The notes beneath the pieces were generated by a model. The model was not told the origin of the DNA and did not search any database. It saw nothing but the letters and a program-made list of their open reading frames with translations. Position numbers and translations under genes: made by a program. From the NCBI GenBank assembly GCA_015057455.1, contig SVEH01000001.1, positions 1 through 64,000 on the forward strand: 64,000 nt of DNA, written 5' to 3'. The stretch is from Lachnospiraceae bacterium. Lineage in GTDB: Bacteria; Bacillota; Clostridia; Lachnospirales; Lachnospiraceae. Below, in pieces: positions 26,213 through 36,115 of the stretch (positions are counted from its first letter, which is position 1; each line of letters opens with the position of its first letter).

Positions 26213-28057
26213 TTACTGGGTTGAAATCTGCTCTGCAAGCTCATTAAGGTATACCCATCTCTCAGTTTGATATTCCAAATCCGCCTCAAGTTTCTCCTTA
26301 AGCTCACTAAGTTCTCTAAGCTTAATAAAATCTGTTGCATATGTTGCCATATCCTTTTCACATTGCTCAATATCTGCCTCTAATTTAGCAATAACATCAT
26401 CTATTTGCTCATATTCTTTTTGTTCTTTATATGTAAATTTTAGCTTTTTCTCTTTATTTTTCCATGCTGCCATATTTGCTTCTTTTTTTGCTTCTTTTCT
26501 TGCTTCTTTTTCTAATTCTATTTCTTTAATTACACTTTCTAAATCTTGGTCTGATGCATTTTGACCTGCTAATCCAAGCTCTACTCTTTCCAAATAATCA
26601 GAATAATTACCTTCATATTGATTAATTTCATTTCCTTCAAATGCAAATATTCGCTTAACTACTCTATCCATAAAGTATCTATCATGAGAAACCGTAATAA
26701 CTACACCTGGGAAAGAATCTAAATAATCCTCTAAGATTGCCAATGTTTTTATATCTAAGTCATTACTTGGCTCATCTAAAATTAACACATTAGGCGCAGA
26801 CATTAATACTCTAAGCATATGAAGTCTTCTTTGCTCCCCACCTGATAATTTACATACCGGTGAATATATTAATTCACTTGTAAATAAGAACCTTTCAAGC
26901 ATCTTTGTTGCTGAAATTTTACCATCAGGTGTTTCAATATACTCTGCAATTTCCTTTATATAATCTATTACTCTTTCGTTACCTTGTAATTCCTCACTCA
27001 TTTGAGAAAAATAACCAATCTTTACCGTTGTTCCTATTTCAACAGTTCCAATATCTGGCAACAATTCACCTACTATAATTTTAAGAAGTGTCGATTTTCC
27101 TGCTCCATTATTTCCCACAATACCAATTCTATCATCTTTTAAAAATGTATATGTAAAATCATTTATTAAATTCCTTTCACCAAAAGATTTCTTTACATTT
27201 GATAATTCTATAATTTTCTTTCCTAATCGAGAATTAACAAAATTCATCTCAACTTGTCCATCAACAACAATTTTTTCCCTATCTCGTAATGCCTCAAATC
27301 TTTGTATATGTGCTTTTTGTTTTGTACTTCTTGCCCTAGCTCCTCGTTGCATCCAAGCTAACTCTTTACGATAAATATTCATATTCTTTTGTTCTGTTGC
27401 AAGAAGCATTTGCTCACGTTGCATTTTTAACTCAATATATTTTTCATAATTACCTTCGTATATATGGACATTACCTTTATCAACTTCAAGAATTTTGTTT
27501 GTAACCTTATCAAGAAAATATCTATCATGAGTCACCATAATAATAGCACCTTTATAACTATTTAGATATTTTTCTAATTCAATAATTGTATCACTATCTA
27601 AATGGTTAGTTGGCTCATCTAATATTAGCAAATCGGATGGTTGAATCATAATTTTAGCAATAGCAGCTTTTTTCAATTCTCCCCCTGATAACTTGTCAAT
27701 TGACATAGTATAATCATCTAATCCAGTTTTATGTAATAAACTTTTTGCTTCACCTTCAAATTCCCACATAACTTTTTTATAACTACTAGAATATAAAACA
27801 TTTTCTAATAAATTCAAACTACTATCAAACTCAATTTTCTGTGGTAAATGCTCAATTCTCAAAGAATTATTTAAAATAACATTACCCGACTCTGCATAAG
27901 CCTTATCAATAATAAGATTCAACAACGTAGACTTACCAGCTCCATTAATTCCGACAATACCAATTTTATCAGAATCATCAATCCCAAAAGTAACATCCTT
28001 AAAAATAACCTTATCACCATACGTCTTATTAATCTTTTCTAAAGTAACAATATTCAT
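26213..28057 (-). CDS. ABC-F family ATPase (Uup-like)
   Basis: About 614 residues. The ATG at 28057 gives the usual MNIVTLEKINKTYG beginning; the upstream ATG at 28072 lacks an SD. Two ABC cassettes: Walker A GINGAGKST and GNNGAGKST, signatures LSGGELKKAAIA and LSGGEQRRLHML, Walker B LLILDEPTNHLD and VLILDEPSNDLD. They are joined by the ABC-F interdomain linker (~230-290). A C-terminal charged coiled coil (~530-614) is typical of Uup. There are no membrane domains. ABC-F proteins act on ribosomes or, for Uup, in DNA/ribosome quality control. An antibiotic-resistance role is possible but not indicated. Confidence 0.9.
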   Translation of the reverse strand: MNIVTLEKINKTYGDKVIFKDVTFGIDDSDKIGIVGINGAGKSTLLNLIIDKAYAESGNVILNNSLRIEHLPQKIEFDSSLNLLENVLYSSSYKKVMWEFEGEAKSLLHKTGLDDYTMSIDKLSGGELKKAAIAKIMIQPSDLLILDEPTNHLDSDTIIELEKYLNSYKGAIIMVTHDRYFLDKVTNKILEVDKGNVHIYEGNYEKYIELKMQREQMLLATEQKNMNIYRKELAWMQRGARARSTKQKAHIQRFEALRDREKIVVDGQVEMNFVNSRLGKKIIELSNVKKSFGERNLINDFTYTFLKDDRIGIVGNNGAGKSTLLKIIVGELLPDIGTVEIGTTVKIGYFSQMSEELQGNERVIDYIKEIAEYIETPDGKISATKMLERFLFTSELIYSPVCKLSGGEQRRLHMLRVLMSAPNVLILDEPSNDLDIKTLAILEDYLDSFPGVVITVSHDRYFMDRVVKRIFAFEGNEINQYEGNYSDYLERVELGLAGQNASDQDLESVIKEIELEKEARKEAKKEANMAAWKNKEKKLKFTYKEQKEYEQIDDVIAKLEADIEQCEKDMATYATDFIKLRELSELKEKLEADLEYQTERWVYLNELAEQISTQ

Positions 28058-28158
28058 AAACCTCAATCCCATTCTAATAAAAATTTTTTAAAAATCATGA
28101 AAGTTGCCAAGCCCTCCCACATAATATATGATTGTAAGATTAATTTGGAGGTAACCAA

Positions 28159-28377
28159 ATGAGTGATTTAACAGCAACAAACTGTGGATGTCAAGACAAC
28201 AACGGAGGATGTGGAAGTAGCCTTATAATAATTCTTTTATTACTATGCTGCTGCGGAAATGGTGGAAATACTTTTGGTTTTAGCAACAATGGATGTGGAT
28301 GCGGAAATGATGACTGTTCATCAATCATCTTAATCCTACTTATCCTTTGCTTATGTGGTGGAAATTCTTTCTGCTAA
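28159..28377 (+). CDS. High-cysteine, glycine-rich small hydrophobic peptide (chorion-class-like)
   Basis: 72 residues, SD GGAGG. Composition is extreme: cysteine clusters (CGC, CCC, CGCGC, CLC), Gly/Asn runs, and two short hydrophobic segments (SLIIILLLL ~21-29 and SIILILLILCL ~55-65). Clostridial proteins of this look are often labelled 'chorion class high-cysteine protein', and similar small proteins of Bacilli are spore-coat or spore-membrane components. A CATAATATA at 28120-28128 resembles the -10 of mother-cell sporulation promoters (CATAnnnTA), but a -35 is not clear. A palindromic hairpin follows at 28514-28535. Confidence 0.65.
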   Translation: MSDLTATNCGCQDNNGGCGSSLIIILLLLCCCGNGGNTFGFSNNGCGCGNDDCSSIILILLILCLCGGNSFC

Positions 28378-28513
28378 TAATTAACATACTTCCGATTAAA
28401 ATTGAATACTTCAACATTAAATAATTCAATATTAAACAATTTAACATTAAATAAAGAGATGTATTAAATAAAAATATATTCATCTGAAAGTGATATCTTC
28501 ACTTCCAATATTT

Positions 28514-28535
28514 AAGGGGCGTATATACGCCCCTT
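28514..28535 (+). terminator. GC-rich palindromic hairpin
   Basis: AAGGGGCGTA pairs with TACGCCCCTT in a strict palindrome followed by TTCTCATTT. It is the probable terminator of the high-cysteine peptide gene, although the T-run is weak. The stretch 28378-28513 before it holds only AT-rich sequence. Confidence 0.55.
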
Positions 28536-28565
28536 TCTCATTTAACAAAGGTACTCTTTTTAATC

Positions 28566-28736
28566 CTAATCATTATCCACCTCGTATATTGTATTATCCT
28601 CTTCGATTATATTTCGATACCTATCGCCTTGTCTTACTCTGTATATCTTTTTTATATTTTCTTCCTTAGTAGAAGATATTTTATTTATATAAATCACTTC
28701 ATAATTCTCTAATTTGCCATTCATATAATATTTCAT
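28566..28736 (-). CDS. Small hypothetical protein
   Basis: 56 codons read on the minus strand from ATG at 28736 to TAG at 28566. The product is charged and not low-complexity (starts MKYYMNGKLENYEV, ends IYEVDND), with alternating hydrophobic/charged strands. The SD is weak (AGAAAG). It lies 125 bases downstream of luxS and beyond a strong inverted repeat at about 28781-28823. Codon composition looks coding, but only conservation could prove it. Confidence 0.4.
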   Translation of the reverse strand: MKYYMNGKLENYEVIYINKISSTKEENIKKIYRVRQGDRYRNIIEEDNTIYEVDND

Positions 28737-28779
28737 ATATCTAAACTTTCTATAGTTTACATATTATTATATTCAGCCG

Positions 28780-28823
28780 TATATTATAACGCCACTTAAA
28801 TGTATGCGTTATAATATATCATA
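28780..28823 (-). terminator. Inverted repeat downstream of luxS
   Basis: ATATTATAACGC and GCGTTATAATAT form a stem of at least 12 bp around a ~13-base loop, 40 bases beyond the luxS stop. No T-run follows on the minus strand, so termination is not certain. Confidence 0.45.
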
Positions 28824-28860
28824 AATATTATTAAAAACGTTAAAATTCATATGTTATTAT

Positions 28861-29340
28861 CTACTCTGGATATACTAGTCTGTCCTCAGTTATTCCATAA
28901 ATAGTTGTATTTAAATAATCATTTGCCAAATATTTTGCCATAGGTAAATTTATATCCAAATAATTACCACAGCAAACAGGACTTGCACCTGGCACTTCTC
29001 CTTCATAATCCTTTATAAATTCATACAAGCCTTTAACAAGTTCCACAACATCCTTTGATTCGTAGTCTCCTGCTAATATTAAATAAAATCCTGTTCTACA
29101 TCCCATTGGTCCAAAATATATTATTCTATCCTTATATTCATTATGATTACGCAAATATGTAGCACCTAAATGTTCTATTGCATGCATAGGCGCAGTATCC
29201 ATTATAGGCTCTACATTAGGTCTTGTCATTCTTATATCAAATGTTGTAAGAATCTCTTCCCCAACCTTATCCTTTCTAGACACATATATTCCTCTTTGTA
29301 ATTTTATATGATCAACTGTAAAACTGGCTATTTGTTCCAT
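28861..29340 (-). CDS. luxS: S-ribosylhomocysteine lyase (LuxS)
   Basis: 159 residues from the ATG at 29340 (SD AGAAGGA); a longer reading to 29376 has no SD. Zinc ligands and catalytic residues are visible: His53 and His57 (HAIEH), Cys124 (CCGNY), and Cys81 (GCRTG). It cleaves S-ribosylhomocysteine to homocysteine and DPD, the AI-2 precursor, in the activated methyl cycle. No Pfs nucleosidase gene or AI-2 uptake genes lie nearby, so a metabolic role is the safe inference. Confidence 0.95.
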   Translation of the reverse strand: MEQIASFTVDHIKLQRGIYVSRKDKVGEEILTTFDIRMTRPNVEPIMDTAPMHAIEHLGATYLRNHNEYKDRIIYFGPMGCRTGFYLILAGDYESKDVVELVKGLYEFIKDYEGEVPGASPVCCGNYLDINLPMAKYLANDYLNTTIYGITEDRLVYPE

Positions 29341-29474
29341 ATCTATTCCTTCTTTCTCACTTTTGTTAACTAACACTATCTATATTACACAACCTTTCTA
29401 TTTTTTTCAATTTATTTTCATATTTTTATTCCATATGAATATATTAAAATATAACTAAAAAAAGGATTTACATA

Positions 29475-29909
29475 ATGTTAATTAATAATACTAATATCAA
29501 TATATTAAAAAAAGCTTTCCCTCATCTAGATGATAGAAGTAGAAAACCTATTAATGTTCTTTTAAAATTAACCGAGCTTAGTGAATGTATTAATGATATT
29601 TCTAATCCAAGCAACTTAGAGAGTTGTTCTAATATGTATACACCAATTAATACTGAAGAACTTCTTAGAGATATTCGTCCAGAATGTCCTAAAGAAGGAA
29701 AAGAGATTATCGATTTAATATTAAATTTTTCCAAAACAAAAGACTTCTATAATACCTATAAAACACTTAATAATCTTACACAAGCAACTTCTAATAAAAC
29801 AAATTCGGCAATGGATTTACTAAAAAACCAATTATCTCCCGAACAATTAGAACGAATAAACGAACTATCTACCATACTAAACTCTACACATAATTTTAGT
29901 GAACTTTAA
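29475..29909 (+). CDS. Hypothetical small helical protein
   Basis: 144 residues, SD AAGGA. No signal peptide or membrane segment. The sequence predicts as helical, with a Cys-containing middle (ECINDIS..., ESCSNM, RPECPK) and a C-terminal helix KNQLSPEQLERINELSTIL. I do not recognise a family. It is monocistronic: luxS diverges from it upstream and a strong hairpin at 29981-30030 follows. Confidence 0.65.
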   Translation: MLINNTNINILKKAFPHLDDRSRKPINVLLKLTELSECINDISNPSNLESCSNMYTPINTEELLRDIRPECPKEGKEIIDLILNFSKTKDFYNTYKTLNNLTQATSNKTNSAMDLLKNQLSPEQLERINELSTILNSTHNFSEL

Positions 29910-29941
29910 ATATGTAGAATCGTTACAATTACAAATTCTAT

Positions 29942-29983
29942 CAACATCTTTACGCACCAAATTCGTTTTGCAAAACGAAAAAA
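29942..29983. repeat. Short dispersed repeat with an 18-bp palindrome (copy 1)
   Basis: AACATCTT followed by ACCAAA and the perfect palindrome TTCGTTTTGCAAAACGAA (29962-29979). A second copy with the same order lies at 57858-57896. The spacer between AACATCTT and ACCAAA is of equal length in both. Confidence 0.65.
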
Positions 29984-30030
29984 TACTCTTAGCTAATGCC
30001 ATCTAGTATAGACATTAACTAAGAGTATTT
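29981..30030. terminator. Bidirectional terminator between the hypothetical gene and the chemoreceptor gene
   Basis: AAATACTCTTAG (29981-29992) pairs with CTAAGAGTATTT (30019-30030), and an inner AATG/CATT pairing extends the stem. T-runs lie on both sides. Confidence 0.85.
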
Positions 30031-30057
30031 TTTGTATATATATTACATCTTTATTTT

Positions 30058-32133
30058 TTACAATTTGAAACGGCTCATAACTTCTGTTAATCTACCGCAT
30101 CCTTCTTTTGTACTTTCAACTGATTCAACTAATTTCTTAGTCTTTTCTGAAACTTCCTTAGCTGATGTAGCAATTGATTCTGTAGCTTGAGCTGAAACAA
30201 CACTACTGTTAGCAATTTCATTAATAGACTTAATCATATTATCCATTGCACTGCTAAGTTGTTGTTCAACTTCTTTAAATTCATTTACAAATGTATTAAT
30301 GTACTCTGCATCTTTATAATATTGCTCACCAATGTGAACCATATTATCATAATCTGATACTACTTGATTACGAATGTAATCTAACGCTTTTCTTGCACTA
30401 TTACTTAAACTGTCAACTGCTTCTGTAACGTTATTGGAAATTCCTTGAATCTCATTAACTGTTTGTGTTGAATTAGCAGCTAATGCACTAATTTCACTTG
30501 CTACAACTGCAAAACCACGTCCACTTTCTCCAGCTCTTGCTGCCTCAATTGAAGCATTAAGTGAAAGTAAGTTTGTCTTAGATGCTATATCTAACATAGC
30601 TGTTGATAGACTGCTTATTTGTTCTATTGCCTTTGAATCTTCAATTGCTTGTTGTAAAGCTTCATCAATAACTACATTCATATTCTTTGCATTATCACGT
30701 GCGTTCTCAGCATTCTTACGAAGTTCTTCAGCACGTTTACTAATGTCTCTTGACATTTCTGTTCCACTCTGAGTTGTTTCTTCTATGTTAACAAGTAACT
30801 TATTAATTCCTTCTGTCTCACTCTTCATATACTCTGTTCTATCTGCTGTATTTTCCATACCTGCATATAATTTTGAAGTATCATTAGATACACCTTGGAA
30901 TTTTTCTGAAACATCGTCTATTTCATCCTTTGCAACACCAATTACATCAACTATAGATTTTGTCTCATTAGCAACATTACCAATAATACCTCTTAGCGAT
31001 TCCTTCATTATTAATAATGCTCTTGCAAGATTACTTACTTCATCGTTACTAGTTACTACAATTTCTTCTGTTAAGTCACCATTTGCAATATGGTCAGCTG
31101 TACTTATTAACTTAGTAATTGGTTTAGATATCATATTACCAAATATAACAGCAAGTACACACATAATTGCAATAATTATAACCACGACAATTATAAGTGT
31201 TATCATCATACTTGAGAAATCTGATGAAACTTCTTCGCTTGTAGGCATTACACCTACAATCCAGTTATTACTCAAGGAATAATTACTTCCGGTGTAATTA
31301 TTGTTACCAACCTGTGCTTTAAATGTAGTAATCTTCTCTGTTCTTGTTCCAACTTGACGAGTAACTTCTTTTGACTTAATTAAGTCATCAATATTCTTCC
31401 CTAACATATTCTCATTTTTTGAAAATATAATGTTACCTAACTCATTAAGTATATAGAAGCTACCTGATTTATATATATATTGTTCATCCATTAAACTCTT
31501 AATATAATCAAATGAAAAATCAATTCCTGCAACACCAAAATATTGGTCATCTATATAAAATGGAACTACATAAGATATCATATCAGCATCTATGTTAGCA
31601 TTATAATATGGTGAAAGCCATGATGCCTTACCTTGCTTAAGTGGATCATAGAACCACCCAACATGCTCATAATCATCTTCCGGATATGCTGCCAAATCTG
31701 TAGGTGTTACTGCTGACATTTTTCCTTCAGCATCTGCTGTATAGAATATACCAGCTGTACCATGTGTTAACTTAGGTACATATCTAACATATGTTGTTAA
31801 TACATTATCTAACTTATCTGTTTCTTGCATAACATATTGATTAACATCTTTTTCAAATACATCAAAATATCCTGGTTCTCTAGACAAGAATCTTTGCTTA
31901 TCTACGTGTGCTTGTATATAAAATATAATGTCGTAAATTAGGTTTTCTGCTTCTGTCATTACCATGTCCATTCTTGATGCACCTTGTGAAGCTATAACCT
32001 TTGTTTGATCTTCTGATGCTTGAATAACCTTATCCCTATAAGAAGTCAAGCATACTACTGATGTAATAACGGTAGCAATTATAACCATTATAGCCATCAT
32101 AAGTGTAATTTTAGTACTAATTTTCTTCATCAT
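30058..32133 (-). CDS. Methyl-accepting chemotaxis protein with dCache sensor and HAMP
   Basis: 691 residues, SD GGAGG. Helix ~9-31; extracellular double-Cache region ~35-285 ([42 protein letters not shown]); helix ~290-320; HAMP ~322-375; cytoplasmic coiled-coil signalling domain with the conserved hairpin tip [34 protein letters not shown] (~515-550). It binds a small extracellular ligand, probably an amino or organic acid, and controls CheA. No other chemotaxis genes are in the window apart from a second receptor at 55167-56738. Confidence 0.94.
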   Translation of the reverse strand: MMKKISTKITLMMAIMVIIATVITSVVCLTSYRDKVIQASEDQTKVIASQGASRMDMVMTEAENLIYDIIFYIQAHVDKQRFLSREPGYFDVFEKDVNQYVMQETDKLDNVLTTYVRYVPKLTHGTAGIFYTADAEGKMSAVTPTDLAAYPEDDYEHVGWFYDPLKQGKASWLSPYYNANIDADMISYVVPFYIDDQYFGVAGIDFSFDYIKSLMDEQYIYKSGSFYILNELGNIIFSKNENMLGKNIDDLIKSKEVTRQVGTRTEKITTFKAQVGNNNYTGSNYSLSNNWIVGVMPTSEEVSSDFSSMMITLIIVVVIIIAIMCVLAVIFGNMISKPITKLISTADHIANGDLTEEIVVTSNDEVSNLARALLIMKESLRGIIGNVANETKSIVDVIGVAKDEIDDVSEKFQGVSNDTSKLYAGMENTADRTEYMKSETEGINKLLVNIEETTQSGTEMSRDISKRAEELRKNAENARDNAKNMNVVIDEALQQAIEDSKAIEQISSLSTAMLDIASKTNLLSLNASIEAARAGESGRGFAVVASEISALAANSTQTVNEIQGISNNVTEAVDSLSNSARKALDYIRNQVVSDYDNMVHIGEQYYKDAEYINTFVNEFKEVEQQLSSAMDNMIKSINEIANSSVVSAQATESIATSAKEVSEKTKKLVESVESTKEGCGRLTEVMSRFKL

Positions 32134-32344
32134 AATATGACATCCTCCAAACCTGTTGATTTTTACTCGTACATTTTTACTTATCGACTATAACTCTTAC
32201 CTTCTTAATGCATTATTTAAATTGTTTTAGTAAATTTGTACCATTTTTCAAAAATAGTACATTATTACCATAACTTTAACATCTAATTTCTTGATGTTAC
32301 TTGCTACTATTACTACATTTATTAACTATCTATATTATTCTGTT

Positions 32345-35300
32345 CTAACAAATTCTTATTTCTTTTCCCAATGCAAATGAATAAATATATACTTCCTTTA
32401 CTTTTTTCTTAGTTAGTTGTTCTAATGCTTGTCTATAATAATCAAGTTGAACTTTATATCTTTCTATTAATACCTCTTCTCCATCTTTTTTCTTAACTCT
32501 ATCTGTTTTATAATCAACAAGGACAAGCTCTCCATCTTCTTCAAAAAACATATCTATAATTCCTTGGAACAATATGTTCTCATCACTTACCTTACTTCTG
32601 TTATATATCTCTGATGCTTTCTTTCCTAAAACAAATTGCTGTTCCCTATATAAAGAATTATTAGATTTAGCATTTTTCACTCTTTGTCCCAAATTAGATT
32701 GTACAAATGTATGAATACTATAATTATCTATACATTCATATTGTTCCTTGGTAATGTAACCAGCTAGATATATGTCATTTACCTGTTCCTTAACGTCATC
32801 CAATGTATTAATATTCTCAACTTCAAGTACTTCCATTACCTTATGGTATGCATTACCTCTTTCATTGGCTTTTATCTTCTCATCACCTTTAATAAATTTA
32901 GGAACTTTACTCTCCTTCTCATCTTCTTCATCAAAAGTAAATAATATCTCTTCCTCAAGAGGTTCTATAATATCTGCTTGCTCCATTCTCTTAAGTTCTG
33001 TAATAGAAAACTTGCCTTTCATATCTATTTCTTCTTCATATCTATATGTAAAATTGTCTTCTTGTTCAATTTCATTTAACAAACCTTCACTATAGACTTT
33101 TTTAGACTCCCATTTTAGCATATCTTCTTTTGTTATTAATTTAGTAATGTCATCAATCAATTCATCTGATATAAGATCTTTATATGTTCTTATATTAATA
33201 TCCCATTTCCTTGCCTCTACATCTAATCTATCTTGGCTAATTCCATAATCATTTAATATCTCTGTGAATCCTTTATTATCTATAAGTGCAGTTACTACAA
33301 GATCTAAATAATTAGATGCGGAAACAATTCTTTCATAGTTAAACGCTTTTGTGCTACTTGCAAATATAATACTATAGGCTTCTAATTTCTTGGAAACATT
33401 GCTTATTGTACCTGATAATATAAGCTTTTCTCTTGCCCTCGTAAGTGCAACATAAAGTACTCGCAGTTCCTCTGCTATAGTTTCTTCTTTTATTACATTA
33501 GCAACAACATTTTTCATAAGAGTTGGACACTTTATTCTTAGTTTTGAATCCACATAATCTGGTGCAACGCCCATATCTGGATGAATAATTATTTTATCTC
33601 TAGTGTCTTGCATATTAAATTTTGTTCCCATTCCTGCAACAAATACTACTGGAAATTCTAGTCCTTTACTTTTATGTATTGTCATAACTCGTACATAATT
33701 ATCATCTGTTCCAAGAGCTGATGCTTCACCAAAATCAATATCAAATTTAACCATTTTCTCTATAAATCTAATAAAGTTAAATAAACCTTTATAACTTGTC
33801 TTTTCATATGCTATAGCTTTTTCAACAAGCATATCTAAGTTCATTCTCCTTCTATCTCCATCAGCATTGGCATATATATAATTATAGTAACCTGTATCAG
33901 CCAATACCTTCTGAATCAATTCATGTATTGGTGTAAATGGAACTAAATTTCTAAAGTAATCTAGTTTATATAAAAATGCCTTTGCTTTAACTGTTAACTC
34001 ATTATCAAAATGAGCCGCATATTCTGTTAAAGCATCGTAATAATCTCTTGATTTGGACTTTGTTCTAATTATTGCGATTTCCTCATTACTTAAACCACCA
34101 ATAACAGATTTAAGTACTGCTACTAAAGGAATATCTTGTCTCGGGTTATTAATCACTTTTAACATATTAATAGTTAATCTAATCTCTGTTGCAGAAAAAT
34201 ACCCTGTCCTAGTTTCAACATTTAGTGGAATTCCCTCTTTTGCAAAAACATCCATTAATGTCTCTGACCATCCATTTAACCCACGAAGAAGTATAACTAT
34301 ATCTTTATACATTACATTTCTAAGATACACATTACCTTCATTATCTTTATCTTGAACCATAAGAGGTTCATCACCAAATATTAATTCTTTTATTCTTTTT
34401 GCAATAGTCTTAGCTTCTTTCTCTTTCTTTGATAAATCAAGTAATTCAACTTCACCTAATACTCCGTCCTCTAAATCACTGTAATAATCATCTATTATAT
34501 CATCTGTATCTGTATCTATTAACATAAGCTCACAGTTTTTAGCTGTGTTATCCCCATCAAGATATGTTGCCCCACTATAAAGTCGTGCCTTTGAATCATA
34601 TACTATCCCACCAAGTTGTTCTGTCATAATCTTCTCAAATATTGTATTCGTACCATCTACAACACAATCTCTACTTCTAAAATTCTGACACAAATCTATT
34701 TTTTGGAACTCACTATCTTTACTTGAATAACTCTTATATTTACTTAAAAACAACTCTGGTTTGGCCATTCTAAACTTATATATACTTTGCTTAACATCTC
34801 CAACCATAAATACATTAGGTTGCCCCTGTTTAATCTTTGATATATTATTGAGAATTGTTTCCTGTACATAATTACTATCTTGATATTCATCAATCATAAT
34901 TTCTTCGTAATAGTTACTTAGAGTTTTTGCTACTTTTGTCTGTTCTTCTGTACCAGCTTCAACAAGTATATTTAATGCAAAATGTTCAATATCACTAAAA
35001 TCTAATATATTTAAGTTCTCTTTTTCTTTTGCAAAACGTTTATAAAACTCAATAGTTATATCTATAAGCGTTATCATACTCTCTTTACTATGTTGCATAT
35101 CTTGTAGCATTTCACTAGGTGATTGAAAGAAATACTTTTTCTTTATATTCTGAATGGACTTTTTACAATTATCACGAATCGCCTTTACTCTATTTTTTTG
35201 AATCTCGTCACAATCACTTCTTTTTCTACTTAAAGTTGTATACTCTACATTTCTAAATGCTTCATATAATTCATAATATGAACTTTTTCCTTCTATATTA

Positions 35301-36070
35301 TAGTACATATCAATATCAGCTTTTATATTATCTACATACTGAATAGGACCACCCTCACCTTGGCATATTTTTAGTGCTCCTTCTGTGTTATATATAAGAT
35401 CTCTAACCATTGCTTTTAAAAAATCTTCAAACTTCTCTATCCACTGATTTGTTTCTAAAGTTCGAAAATCTTCCACATTATAGCCTTCTTTTATCTGTTC
35501 TAACCATTCTATTGGCCATGGATAAGAAGTAGAACAATTATATAGATTTAGTACCATATCCTCTATATTCTTATCACTTCTACTACCTGCATAATTTTCT
35601 ATCATTTGATGAAATGCATATGAACCTTCTTCATAATATTCTTCTAATACTTCTTCTATTATCTCTGCTTTTATTAAAGATAATTCATTCTCATCTGCTA
35701 TCCTAAATCCTGGATTAAGATCTATCTCACTAAAATAATTCTTTACTATATTCAAACAAAAACTATCTATTGTAGTTATATGTGCACTTCTAACTAATAT
35801 TGATTGTTTCTGTAAATTAGCATCTGATGGATTATCCATAAGTTTCTTTTCAATAGCTTTACTAATTCTATCTTTCATCTCTCTAGCCGCAGCTTTAGTA
35901 AATGTTACAACTAGTAATCTATCTATATCTACTGGTTTATGCTCATCTGTAATCATAGTAATTATACGTTCAACTAATACTGCAGTTTTACCTGAACCAG
36001 CTGCTGCAGAAACCAATATATTTCTATTTCTTAAATCTATAACCTTTTGTTGGTCATCAGTCCATTTCAT
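32345..36070 (-). CDS. addA: AddA helicase-nuclease subunit
   Basis: 1241 residues, SD GGAGG. UvrD-type helicase motifs: Walker A SAAAGSGKTAVLVERI (~17-32), DEYQDSN (~394), VGDVKQSIYKFR, the MTIHKSKGLEFPVVF motif (~790) and VALTRAREKL. The C-terminal RecB-type nuclease shows YHKVMEVLEVE, GIIDMFFEEDGELVLVDYKTDRV (~1180-1200) and VQLDYYRQALE. With AddB it resects double-strand breaks and loads RecA after recognising a Chi-like site. It begins 45 bases after the addB stop, in operon order addB-addA. Confidence 0.96.
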   Translation of the reverse strand: MKWTDDQQKVIDLRNRNILVSAAAGSGKTAVLVERIITMITDEHKPVDIDRLLVVTFTKAAAREMKDRISKAIEKKLMDNPSDANLQKQSILVRSAHITTIDSFCLNIVKNYFSEIDLNPGFRIADENELSLIKAEIIEEVLEEYYEEGSYAFHQMIENYAGSRSDKNIEDMVLNLYNCSTSYPWPIEWLEQIKEGYNVEDFRTLETNQWIEKFEDFLKAMVRDLIYNTEGALKICQGEGGPIQYVDNIKADIDMYYNIEGKSSYYELYEAFRNVEYTTLSRKRSDCDEIQKNRVKAIRDNCKKSIQNIKKKYFFQSPSEMLQDMQHSKESMITLIDITIEFYKRFAKEKENLNILDFSDIEHFALNILVEAGTEEQTKVAKTLSNYYEEIMIDEYQDSNYVQETILNNISKIKQGQPNVFMVGDVKQSIYKFRMAKPELFLSKYKSYSSKDSEFQKIDLCQNFRSRDCVVDGTNTIFEKIMTEQLGGIVYDSKARLYSGATYLDGDNTAKNCELMLIDTDTDDIIDDYYSDLEDGVLGEVELLDLSKKEKEAKTIAKRIKELIFGDEPLMVQDKDNEGNVYLRNVMYKDIVILLRGLNGWSETLMDVFAKEGIPLNVETRTGYFSATEIRLTINMLKVINNPRQDIPLVAVLKSVIGGLSNEEIAIIRTKSKSRDYYDALTEYAAHFDNELTVKAKAFLYKLDYFRNLVPFTPIHELIQKVLADTGYYNYIYANADGDRRRMNLDMLVEKAIAYEKTSYKGLFNFIRFIEKMVKFDIDFGEASALGTDDNYVRVMTIHKSKGLEFPVVFVAGMGTKFNMQDTRDKIIIHPDMGVAPDYVDSKLRIKCPTLMKNVVANVIKEETIAEELRVLYVALTRAREKLILSGTISNVSKKLEAYSIIFASSTKAFNYERIVSASNYLDLVVTALIDNKGFTEILNDYGISQDRLDVEARKWDINIRTYKDLISDELIDDITKLITKEDMLKWESKKVYSEGLLNEIEQEDNFTYRYEEEIDMKGKFSITELKRMEQADIIEPLEEEILFTFDEEDEKESKVPKFIKGDEKIKANERGNAYHKVMEVLEVENINTLDDVKEQVNDIYLAGYITKEQYECIDNYSIHTFVQSNLGQRVKNAKSNNSLYREQQFVLGKKASEIYNRSKVSDENILFQGIIDMFFEEDGELVLVDYKTDRVKKKDGEEVLIERYKVQLDYYRQALEQLTKKKVKEVYIYSFALGKEIRIC

Positions 36071-36115
36071 AGTATTCCTCCATTTTACATGTAAATTAAA
36101 ATCTTAGATACTGAA

